NCBI GenBank assembly: GCA_017538845.1
Contig: JAFYIC010000170.1
Span: 1 to 5,004 of the forward strand
Direction: 5' to 3'
DNA length: 5,004 bases
Origin: Bacillota bacterium
GTDB taxonomy: Bacteria; Bacillota; Clostridia; Peptostreptococcales; Anaerovoracaceae
Below the pieces are notes generated by a model. It was given only the letters and a program-made list of their open reading frames with translations. It did not search any database and had not been told where the DNA came from. Position 1 is the stretch's first letter; every line of letters starts with the position of its first letter. A program made the translations under genes and the position numbers. Shown piece by piece: positions 1 through 5,004 of the stretch.

Positions 1-49
1 AAGCGCTTCCCTGTGAATAGTGGTTATACGTTTTTTCGGACTAAAGCTC

Positions 50-82
50 AAAGGCGTTTTCCTTGTTGGAAAGCGCTTTTTT
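50..82 (+). terminator. Intrinsic terminator facing right (plus strand)
   Basis: On the plus strand, 54-62 pairs with 68-76 (nine pairs including one G-U) around a TTGTT loop. The stem can extend outward to 50/80. It is followed by TTTTTT at 77-82, which is both outer stem and U-tract. On the minus strand the G-U becomes a C-A mismatch and the trailing T-run is broken (CTTTGAGCTTT), so it would terminate the EamA operon less well. It most likely ends a plus-strand gene lying left of the window, converging on the operon. Plus-strand stops near 13-15 and 18-20 could end such a gene, but nothing identifies it. Confidence 0.7.
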
Positions 83-1007
83 ATTCTGTCTTTTTCCCCA
101 AGCTCACGTTGGCAATATATACGCCGACTATGATGACCGCCGCGCCAACGATCTGAGCCGCGGAGAAAGGCTCCCCCAGAAGGAACGTGCCGGCAAGGAC
201 CGTCACCACCGTTCCAACGCCCACGAAAGATGAAGATCTGTTGACGCCGATCTTCGCAAGAGCGATATTGTTAAGGAAAAAGGCGCATACCGAACTGCCT
301 ATGCCCAGATAAAGCACAGCCGCCAGAAATGCCGGTTCTCTGAAAGGCAGTGTCAAAAGGGCCGGGATGCTTCCGGATGCCCCCGCCTCCACCATGGCGA
401 TGATGCCGAATGCCGCAGCACCGAAGGTAAGTATCAGGAAAGTGATTTCGGCGCCCGTGTATTCGGTGTGTTTCTCCACCATCACACAGTAAAGCGAATA
501 TGAAACGACGGCCAAAACAAGGAACATATAGCCTGCCGGCGAGAAGCTGGCCGATGTCCCTACGGCGAAGATCGTTATGGCTACGCCGGCCATAGTGACC
601 AGTATTCCTGCGACCTGGCGTCTGAACGGTTTCTTTTTCAATATCAGTGAAGATGCGATAATGGCCGTGATGGGGATGGCCGCAATGAAGACTCCGCTTT
701 CCGTTGCGGTCGTGAGCTTTATGCCCAGGGTCTCTCCTGTGAAATATATGGTGGGAAAAAGCATAGCCATCAGAAGCAGCGGGCCGAGCTTTTTCTTCTT
801 CAGATTGGTTTTTACCACTCCCGTAAGAACGAGGGCAAGCATCACGACAAAAGCAATAAAAAAGCGCCAGCCCAGCAGCGCGAAAGCACTGGCAAAGTTT
901 ACGGCCTGCCGCGTAAAAATAAAACTGAATCCGTAAAAAGTCTCCGCGCCCAGGGCGCAGAGACAACCGGTTATTATGTTTTTGGTGTTTGCGTTTTCAC
1001 GACTCAT
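81..1007 (-). CDS. EamA/DMT-superfamily inner-membrane permease
   Basis: This 308-residue integral membrane protein has the ten-helix layout of the drug/metabolite transporter superfamily, built from two EamA repeats of five helices. Approximate helices are 11-31, 43-64, 74-95, 102-123, 131-150, 157-177, 186-208, 228-250, 258-278 and 281-301. Lysine-rich loops after helix 2 (KTNLKKKK) and helix 4 (LKKKPFRR) fit the positive-inside rule. The signature run near helix 4 (ATESGVFIAAIPITAIIAS) and its counterpart in the second half (RSSSFVGVGTVVTVLAGTFLLGEP) are typical of EamA proteins. The substrate cannot be read from sequence; family members export amino acids or other metabolites. The ATG at 1005-1007 overlaps the trpS stop by 4 nt, and upstream there is only a weak GAAGAA-like site, so translation is probably coupled to trpS. 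That linkage invites, but does not prove, an aromatic amino acid substrate. The TAA at 81-83 abuts a plus-strand terminator. It appears intact. Confidence 0.93.
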   Translation of the reverse strand: MSRENANTKNIITGCLCALGAETFYGFSFIFTRQAVNFASAFALLGWRFFIAFVVMLALVLTGVVKTNLKKKKLGPLLLMAMLFPTIYFTGETLGIKLTTATESGVFIAAIPITAIIASSLILKKKPFRRQVAGILVTMAGVAITIFAVGTSASFSPAGYMFLVLAVVSYSLYCVMVEKHTEYTGAEITFLILTFGAAAFGIIAMVEAGASGSIPALLTLPFREPAFLAAVLYLGIGSSVCAFFLNNIALAKIGVNRSSSFVGVGTVVTVLAGTFLLGEPFSAAQIVGAAVIIVGVYIANVSLGKKTE

Positions 1008-1990
1008 TTCTTCACACCCAGGCCAAACTTTTTCTTGACCCTTCTGAGGATCGGAACCGCGATGGCGTTGGCTTTTTCAGCGCCCTCTTTGAGCGCGGTT
1101 TTCAGTTCTTCGGACTTTCTGATCTCGGCGTATCTTTCCTGGATCGGCGTCAGCGCCTCGACCGTTACGTCCACCAGATCCTTCTTGAAGTCCCCGTAAC
1201 CACATCCCTCGTACTTCTTCTCGATGTCCGGGATGTCGATGCCGGAGAAAGCGCTGTAAATGGTGATCAGGTTGCTGATGCCCGGTTTTTCGTCCCAGTC
1301 AACACGGATGGTTCCTTCCGAATCGGTCGTCGCCTTCATTATGGACTTCTTTATTTTACTTGGCTCATCCAGCAGGGAGATCCGGCTGTGGATGTTCTCC
1401 GCGCTCTTGCTCATCTTGTTGGTCGGGTCGTCAAGAGACATTACTCTCGCCGCCGACTTCATGTATTTGCCTTCCGGTACTACGAAGGTGTTCTCGAACC
1501 TGTTATTTACACGGATGGCGATGTCCCTGCAAAGCTCGATGTGCTGTTTCTGGTCGTTGCCCACGGGAACGATCTCCGTATCGTAAAGCAGGATGTCCGC
1601 CGCCATGAGTATGGGGTATGAGAAAAGTCCCATGCCTGCCGATTCATTGTTCCTGCTCTTTTCCTTGAACTGGGTCATTCGGGAAAGTTCCCCGGTATAG
1701 CTGCTGCAGGTGAGTATCCAGGAAAGTTCAGCGTGGCCCGGTACGTCCGACTGAACGAAAAGTATAGCCTTTTCCGGGTCGAGACCAATGGCCATGTAGA
1801 GCGCCGCCACGTCCAGTATGTGCTGTCTCAGTTCTTTCGGATTCTGGGGAACGGTTATTGAATGCATGTCGACTACGCAGTAGATGCAGTCGTTATCGTT
1901 CTGCAGTTCAACGAACTGTCTGAGGGCTCCCAGATAATTCCCTATATGAATGTTGCCTGTAGGCTGAACGCCTGAAAATACTCTTGCCAT
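1004..1990 (-). CDS. trpS: Tryptophan--tRNA ligase (tryptophanyl-tRNA synthetase)
   Basis: This cytoplasmic class I aminoacyl-tRNA synthetase joins L-tryptophan to tRNA-Trp using ATP and normally acts as a homodimer. At 328 residues it has the normal bacterial length. The N-terminus MARVFSGVQPTGNIHIGNYL carries the HIGH-type motif as HIGN (15-18), usual for TrpRS. The KMSKS loop is intact at 192-196. MAADILLYD holds D132, at the position of the Trp-indole-binding Asp of the Geobacillus enzyme, and VGNDQKQHIEL (143-153) is also typical. The C-terminal half has the family GYGDFKK segment and a basic end. The start at 1990 has an excellent ribosome binding site, AAAGGAA at 1998-2004, with 7-nt spacing, inside the end of the sigma gene. 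The 13-nt gap leaves no room for a T-box leader, which often controls trpS in Firmicutes. The stop overlaps the next gene's start (ATGA), suggesting translational coupling. No defect is seen. Confidence 0.98.
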   Translation of the reverse strand: MARVFSGVQPTGNIHIGNYLGALRQFVELQNDNDCIYCVVDMHSITVPQNPKELRQHILDVAALYMAIGLDPEKAILFVQSDVPGHAELSWILTCSSYTGELSRMTQFKEKSRNNESAGMGLFSYPILMAADILLYDTEIVPVGNDQKQHIELCRDIAIRVNNRFENTFVVPEGKYMKSAARVMSLDDPTNKMSKSAENIHSRISLLDEPSKIKKSIMKATTDSEGTIRVDWDEKPGISNLITIYSAFSGIDIPDIEKKYEGCGYGDFKKDLVDVTVEALTPIQERYAEIRKSEELKTALKEGAEKANAIAVPILRRVKKKFGLGVKK

Positions 1991-1997
1991 TTTGCTG

Positions 1998-2004
1998 TTC
2001 CTTT
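1998..2004 (-). promoter_or_regulatory. Ribosome binding site of trpS
   Basis: AAAGGAA with a 7-nt spacer precedes the trpS ATG and overlaps the sigma-factor stop region. This is the strongest ribosome binding site in the window. Confidence 0.8.
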
Positions 2005-2744
2005 CATTCTGCTTTTTCCAGTTCCTTCGCGAAGCGGGCCTTGATATTCCTCTCCGCTCTGGATATGGTCATCTGTGAGACGCCCAGTTCGCCTGCGATC
2101 TCCGTCTGCGACCGGTTCTCAAGAAAACGCTTTTTGAATATGTACATATTGGTATCGGAAAGTTCACTCAGGACTTTCTCGATCATTTCTTCGTATTCAA
2201 GCCTGTCGTAGCCCTTTTCCTTATCGGCCGTGAACTTTTCGAAGGCCGGCGAATCGCTGTCCTCTCCCCAGTCGGCGAACTTCTGGTCAAGGGACATGGT
2301 GGAATATGCTCTTCCACCTTCTATCACTTCCAGTATCTCGCCTCTGTCCGATCCCATGGCTTCCGCCAGTTCGTCCACGTTGGGGACCCTGCCCAGTTCT
2401 GCTGTCAGCTTTTCCTTGATCGCCGGCAGCTTCCCTGAAAGTTCCTTTATCCTTCTCGGCACTTTCATGCTCCAGGCTTTGTCCCTGAAGTGTTTCTTTA
2501 TATCTCCGATTATAGTAGGCGTGGCAAAACTGGAAAACTCAAAACCCTTTTCAGGGTCGAATCTTTCCACCGCCGAAATAAGAGCCATCGAGGCTACCTG
2601 ATATAGATCGTCGTACTCCACACCTTTGTTTCGGTATTTCCGTATGAGGATGTCCACCATGTACATGTGGTCTTCCACTATTCTGTTCCGGAGCTTTGGA
2701 TCTTTTGTCTTCCTGTATTCCAGGAATAAATCCTTTTCCGTCAT
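2004..2744 (-). CDS. RNA polymerase sigma factor, SigB/SigF/SigG family
   Basis: This 246-residue alternative sigma-70 factor directs RNA polymerase to a specific promoter set, classically stress or sporulation genes. Region 2 spans about residues 18-97 and carries the family hallmark DDLYQVASMALISAVERFDP, then FSSFATPTIIGDIKKHFRDK and the basic VPRRIKEL. Region 3 is about 100-160. Region 4 is about 185-240, with the helix-turn-helix SQTEIAGELGVSQMTISRAE. Length is close to SigB/SigF (about 255-262). The ATG at 2744 has GGTGA at 2749-2753 only 4 nt upstream, a tight but usable site; no ATG, GTG or TTG extends the frame upstream. The preceding anti-sigma gene is its expected inhibitor. trpS starts 13 nt after its stop. 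The sequence alone does not say whether it works in stress response or sporulation. No autoregulatory promoter of a recognisable type was seen before the pair. Confidence 0.95.
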   Translation of the reverse strand: MTEKDLFLEYRKTKDPKLRNRIVEDHMYMVDILIRKYRNKGVEYDDLYQVASMALISAVERFDPEKGFEFSSFATPTIIGDIKKHFRDKAWSMKVPRRIKELSGKLPAIKEKLTAELGRVPNVDELAEAMGSDRGEILEVIEGGRAYSTMSLDQKFADWGEDSDSPAFEKFTADKEKGYDRLEYEEMIEKVLSELSDTNMYIFKKRFLENRSQTEIAGELGVSQMTISRAERNIKARFAKELEKAE

Positions 2745-2748
2745 TTCG

Positions 2749-2753
2749 TCACC
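2749..2753 (-). promoter_or_regulatory. Ribosome binding site of the sigma gene
   Basis: GGTGA sits only 4 nt before the ATG at 2744. It is shorter and tighter than the sites of the anti-sigma and trpS genes. Weaker translation of the sigma factor than of its inhibitor is an inference from this. Confidence 0.6.
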
Positions 2754-2757
2754 ATCT

Positions 2758-2786
2758 GCCGCGCCTGCCGGTTCCCGGTCCGCGGC
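2758..2786 (-). other. GC-rich two-part hairpin between anti-sigma and sigma genes
   Basis: In the transcript, GCCGCG (2786-2781) pairs with CGCGGC (2763-2758). Inside it, CCGG (2778-2775) pairs with CCGG (2771-2768) around a GAA loop, giving ten G-C pairs with a small internal loop. No T-run follows, so it is not a terminator. It ends 4 nt before the sigma Shine-Dalgarno and may influence sigma translation or protect the upstream RNA. The pairing is read by eye and no folding energy was computed. Confidence 0.5.
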
Positions 2787-2806
2787 TTTCGTTTGCCGGT
2801 TACACG

Positions 2807-3226
2807 TTAAATGTTCTTTGTCATCCTTACGCTCTTGCAGCCTTCTGCCGCCGTGCTGAATTCAACCGTGTCCATAAGACTTTTGATCAGCTGTACGCCA
2901 AGATCGCCCTCCTTCGGGCAGTCGAGGCACGGTCTCTTTTCCTTGGGGATGTCGTGGCATTTTGCCTTGTCTATTACGCTGACAGTCATCCGCTCGCCGT
3001 CTGACTCGCATTTGACTTCAACGCAGCAGCTCCAGCCTTCTTCCCCGTGACAGCAGACATTTTTGAACGCTTCGCCTGTGGCTACGGCAAGATCGTCAAT
3101 CTTTTCCACGTCCATCCTGGCGTTGGTCGCCGCGGCGCAAACCGCCAGCTTTATGAGCGTCGTGTTTTCCGGTTTGCCCGGAACAGTAAAAATATACTGC
3201 GTCGTTTTATTCTTTCCTTCTTCCAT
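2807..3226 (-). CDS. RsbW/SpoIIAB-type ATP-binding anti-sigma factor (serine kinase), cysteine-rich
   Basis: This 139-residue protein has the length and layout of GHKL-fold anti-sigma kinases. By family, these bind a SigB/SigF-type sigma factor and phosphorylate an anti-anti-sigma partner on Ser. The visible N box is GEAFKNVCCHG (E52, N56), the G1 region is VIDKAKCHD (D86), and the G2-like segment is EGDLGVQLIKSLMDTVEF (about 106-123), matching the family pattern of a glycine pair followed by LI..LMD. The start at 3226 is supported by AGGTGA at 3233-3238 with a 6-nt spacer. It lies 51 nt after gyrA and 62 nt before the sigma gene, its likely target. Two features are odd. It has ten cysteines (30, 58, 59, 67, 68, 73, 90, 100, 103, 130), some forming a CH...CxxC group between G1 and G2. 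The usual G1 glycines are replaced by Ala and Cys. No RsbV/SpoIIAA gene is adjacent. The family assignment is firm; which named member it is remains open. Confidence 0.88.
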   Translation of the reverse strand: MEEGKNKTTQYIFTVPGKPENTTLIKLAVCAAATNARMDVEKIDDLAVATGEAFKNVCCHGEEGWSCCVEVKCESDGERMTVSVIDKAKCHDIPKEKRPCLDCPKEGDLGVQLIKSLMDTVEFSTAAEGCKSVRMTKNI

Positions 3227-3232
3227 ATCAGA

Positions 3233-3238
3233 TCACCT
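3233..3238 (-). promoter_or_regulatory. Ribosome binding site of the anti-sigma gene
   Basis: AGGTGA lies 6 nt upstream of the ATG at 3226, a good Shine-Dalgarno match at good spacing. It fixes the start and shows the anti-sigma gene is translated independently of gyrA, despite probable shared transcription. Confidence 0.8.
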
Positions 3239-3247
3239 GTGTTTTGC

Positions 3248-3263
3248 AGTCCGTCTCCGGACT
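3248..3263 (-). other. Small hairpin with GNRA tetraloop between gyrA and anti-sigma gene
   Basis: The transcript reads AGTCCG, GAGA, CGGACT: a perfect 6-bp stem closed by a GAGA (GNRA) tetraloop, 15 nt after the gyrA stop. It lacks a following U-tract (GCAAAACA follows), so it should not terminate efficiently. It could mark an RNA-processing or stabilising element between the two cistrons. Confidence 0.5.
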
Positions 3264-3277
3264 TTCTGTGACTCGGC

Positions 3278-5004
3278 TTAGAACGGCGTGTCCATCTCTA
3301 TCTGATCGCCTTCTTCGATAGGCTCTTCGCTCTGCTCACCCTCATCGCCCGGCTTTTCATCACCGGCAGGTCCTGCTCCGCCTGCTCCGCCGTCCGAACC
3401 GTCTGCTCCGCCGGGAGCACCGTCTTCCGCGTCGGCATCTTTTTCGTTGACCTTGGCAAGAGCGATTATGTTGGTATCATCCGACACCTTCATGATCTTG
3501 ACTCCCTGTGTCGCTCTGCCCAGTTTGGATACGTCTTTGGCCTGTATCCTTATGATGATGCCGTCGGAATTGATCAGGAGCATCTCATCGTCTCTGTCAA
3601 CGACCATGGCGCCGACCAGCAGACCCGTCTTCTTGAACTTGGTCTTGTCGTAGGTAAGAAGTCCCTTGCCGCCTCTGGCCTGTACCTTGTATTCGTTGAC
3701 TGACGTCCTCTTTCCGAAACCTTTCTGTGTAACAACGAAGAGCTGTTCGTCCGGCTGTACCAGTTCCATGGAAACGACTTCATCGTCTGCTTCCAGTTTG
3801 ATAGCTCTCACGCCGCCGGCATTCCTGCCCATAGGTCTTACGTCATGCTCCGAGAAGCAGATGCACTTGCCCTGCTTGGTCACGATGATTACGTTGTCAG
3901 TGCCGGAGGTCTGCTTGATGCCTACCAGCTCGTCTCCGTCCTTCAGCTTGACGGCTATGAGGCCGCCCTTCCTGTTGGTATCGAATTCTGAAAGGGCCGT
4001 CTTCTTGATGGTCCCGTATTTGGTCACGCCGATAAGATACTTGTCTTCCTCGAACTTCTTGAGAGGAATGACTGCGTTGATCCTTTCACGCTGCATGAGA
4101 GAAAGGAAGTTGACAGCCGGCATTCCCTTGGCCGATCTGGAAGCTTCCGGTATCTCGTAGGCTTTCATTTTGTATACCCGCCCGAAGTTGGTGAAAAACA
4201 TCAGATAATTGTGGGTGCTTGTCAGGATCAGGTCTGTCACGAAGTCGTTTTCTCTCGTGGTCAGTCCCGTGATGCCTTTGCCGCCCCTCTTCTGAGTCTT
4301 GTATGTATCTGCCGGGATCCTCTTCAGATATCCCAGATGTGTAAGCGTTACGGCTACCTGCTCTTCTTCGATCAGGTCCGCCTCGTCGAATTCATCTGCC
4401 GCTGCAACGATGGCGGTCTTTCTCTTGTCGCCCCACTTTTCCTTGATCTCCAGCAGCTCGTCCTTGACTACTCCCATGAGTTTCTTCTCGTCCGCGAGAA
4501 GGCTCTTGTAGTAAGCGATCTTTTTCTGAAGATCTGCAAACTCTTCTTCGATCTTTTCTCTTTCAAGACCCTGCAGTCTTGCCAGCCTCATGTCCAGAAT
4601 GGCCTGGGCCTGTATCTCGGAAAGGTCGAAACGCTCCATGAGTTTTTCCTTGGCGTCGTTGTAGCTTTCGCGGATGGTCTTGATGACCGCGTCGATATTA
4701 TCGAGGGCTATACGCAGGCCTTCCAGTATGTGGGCTCTCGCTTCCGCCTTTTTCAGATCGAACCGGGTCCTTCTTGTGACTACGTTCTTCTGATGTTTCA
4801 GATACTCATCCAGGATCTCGTAAAGGTTCAGCACTTTCGGCTGGCCGTCCACCAGCGCGATCATGATCATGCTGAAGTTGTCCTGCAGCTGCGTGTGCTT
4901 GAACAGTCTGTTCAGGGTGATCTGCGGATTGGCGTCTTTCTTCAGCTCGATGACGATCCTCATGCCGGTCCTGCTGGACTCGTCACGTATATTCGATATG
5001 CCGT
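3278..5004 (-). CDS. gyrA: DNA gyrase subunit A, C-terminal two-thirds (5' end outside window)
   Basis: GyrA is the DNA-cleaving subunit of the A2B2 gyrase that introduces negative supercoils using ATP. Only the last 574 codons are visible. The frame is open to the right edge, so the Met at 4963 is internal and not the start. The fragment begins with the GyrA stretch IRDESSRTGMRIVIELK. It continues through the tower and coiled-coil part (EARAHILEGL, QAQAILDMRLARLQGLEREK) and then the C-terminal beta-pinwheel. The gyrase-specific GyrA box QKRGGKG lies at 4274-4294, which separates it from ParC; a related QARGGKG lies in a later blade at 3662-3682. The last roughly 53 residues are a disordered-looking Gly/Asp/Glu tail (18 acidic, 13 Gly, 1 Lys) ending in MDTPF and TAA. 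The active-site Tyr and the quinolone-resistance region lie upstream of the window. The next gene starts 51 nt downstream with no clear terminator between. Identity is very secure. Confidence 0.98.
   Translation of the reverse strand, partial: GISNIRDESSRTGMRIVIELKKDANPQITLNRLFKHTQLQDNFSMIMIALVDGQPKVLNLYEILDEYLKHQKNVVTRRTRFDLKKAEARAHILEGLRIALDNIDAVIKTIRESYNDAKEKLMERFDLSEIQAQAILDMRLARLQGLEREKIEEEFADLQKKIAYYKSLLADEKKLMGVVKDELLEIKEKWGDKRKTAIVAAADEFDEADLIEEEQVAVTLTHLGYLKRIPADTYKTQKRGGKGITGLTTRENDFVTDLILTSTHNYLMFFTNFGRVYKMKAYEIPEASRSAKGMPAVNFLSLMQRERINAVIPLKKFEEDKYLIGVTKYGTIKKTALSEFDTNRKGGLIAVKLKDGDELVGIKQTSGTDNVIIVTKQGKCICFSEHDVRPMGRNAGGVRAIKLEADDEVVSMELVQPDEQLFVVTQKGFGKRTSVNEYKVQARGGKGLLTYDKTKFKKTGLLVGAMVVDRDDEMLLINSDGIIIRIQAKDVSKLGRATQGVKIMKVSDDTNIIALAKVNEKDADAEDGAPGGADGSDGGAGGAGPAGDEKPGDEGEQSEEPIEEGDQIEMDTPF
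3374..3412 (-). repeat. 9-nt repeats coding Gly-Gly-Ala in the gyrA tail
   Basis: On the coding strand GGCGGAGCA occurs twice in direct tandem (3374-3391) and once more at 3404-3412, all in frame and encoding GGA each time. They lie in the low-complexity acidic tail of GyrA. Because the unit is a multiple of three, gain or loss of copies would keep the reading frame. Confidence 0.75.

Noticed and set aside
577..936. Plus-strand open frame of 119 codons opposite the permease gene
   Set aside because: Hydrophobic and basic patches simply mirror the membrane-protein codons on the other strand; no start signal was seen.
271..966. Long minus-strand frame (231 codons) inside the permease gene in another register
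   Set aside because: Its product is rich in Arg, His and Gly with no recognisable domain. It lies entirely within the clearly coding EamA gene, so it is a frame shadow.
989..1621. Plus-strand open frame of 210 codons opposite trpS
   Set aside because: It is antisense to a well-supported trpS, with no ribosome binding site or domain that I recognise. It is explained by codon bias of the opposite strand.
2745..2806. Possible tiny gene or anti-anti-sigma remnant between anti-sigma and sigma genes
   Set aside because: The 62-nt spacer is far too short for a STAS-domain protein and shows no start with a ribosome binding site.
3662..3682. Second GyrA-box-like motif QARGGKG
   Set aside because: At first it looked like a duplicated wrapping motif, but a similar element (QSRGGKG) is known in a later blade of Bacillus-type GyrA, so it is ordinary for the family.
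3666..4160. Plus-strand open frame of 164 codons opposite gyrA
   Set aside because: It is a Ser/Leu/Pro-rich shadow of the gyrA pinwheel coding sequence with no independent support.
3278..5004. Possibility that the gene is parC/grlA (topoisomerase IV) rather than gyrA
   Set aside because: The intact GyrA box QKRGGKG and the full pinwheel close to Bacillus GyrA favour gyrase. Quinolone-resistance positions are outside the window, so nothing can be said about resistance.

Overview
The window is a compact block of five genes, all on the minus strand and read from right to left. Base composition is about 50% GC. The gene types (a SigB/SigF-type sigma factor beside an RsbW/SpoIIAB-type anti-sigma kinase, a GyrA of Bacillus/Clostridium style, AGGTGA- and AAGGA-like ribosome binding sites) point to a Gram-positive bacterium of the Firmicutes, most likely a clostridial lineage. 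The exact family cannot be settled from the sequence.

In transcription order the layout is: the 3' two-thirds of gyrA (5004 to 3278, 5' end outside the window); a 51-nt spacer with a GNRA-loop hairpin; a small ATP-binding anti-sigma factor (3226 to 2807); a 62-nt spacer with a GC-rich hairpin; a SigB/SigF/SigG-family sigma factor (2744 to 2004); 13 nt; trpS, tryptophanyl-tRNA synthetase (1990 to 1004); and a DMT/EamA-family permease (1007 to 81) whose start codon overlaps the trpS stop as ATGA. No gap is long enough to hide another gene. No convincing internal promoter or minus-strand terminator is visible, so the five genes could be read as one transcript from upstream of gyrA or beyond. The left edge (1 to 80) holds an intrinsic terminator oriented for the plus strand, which probably closes a convergent unit lying left of the window.

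How the genes fit together: the anti-sigma and sigma form a partner-switching pair, with the kinase expected to hold the sigma factor inactive. The third usual member, an RsbV/SpoIIAA-type anti-anti-sigma, is absent here. The other three genes are housekeeping or transport functions (DNA supercoiling, tRNA-Trp charging, small-molecule transport), so this stress-type switch sits inside a housekeeping gene cluster.

The points most worth a second look are the cysteine-rich anti-sigma factor (10 Cys in 139 residues, with a CH...CxxC cluster in the predicted ATP-lid region and a G1 box lacking its glycines), the glycine-rich acidic GyrA tail that ends in Asp-Thr-Pro-Phe and resembles the SSB C-terminal tip, and the missing anti-anti-sigma. 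No mobile elements, CRISPR arrays, tRNA or rRNA genes were seen.
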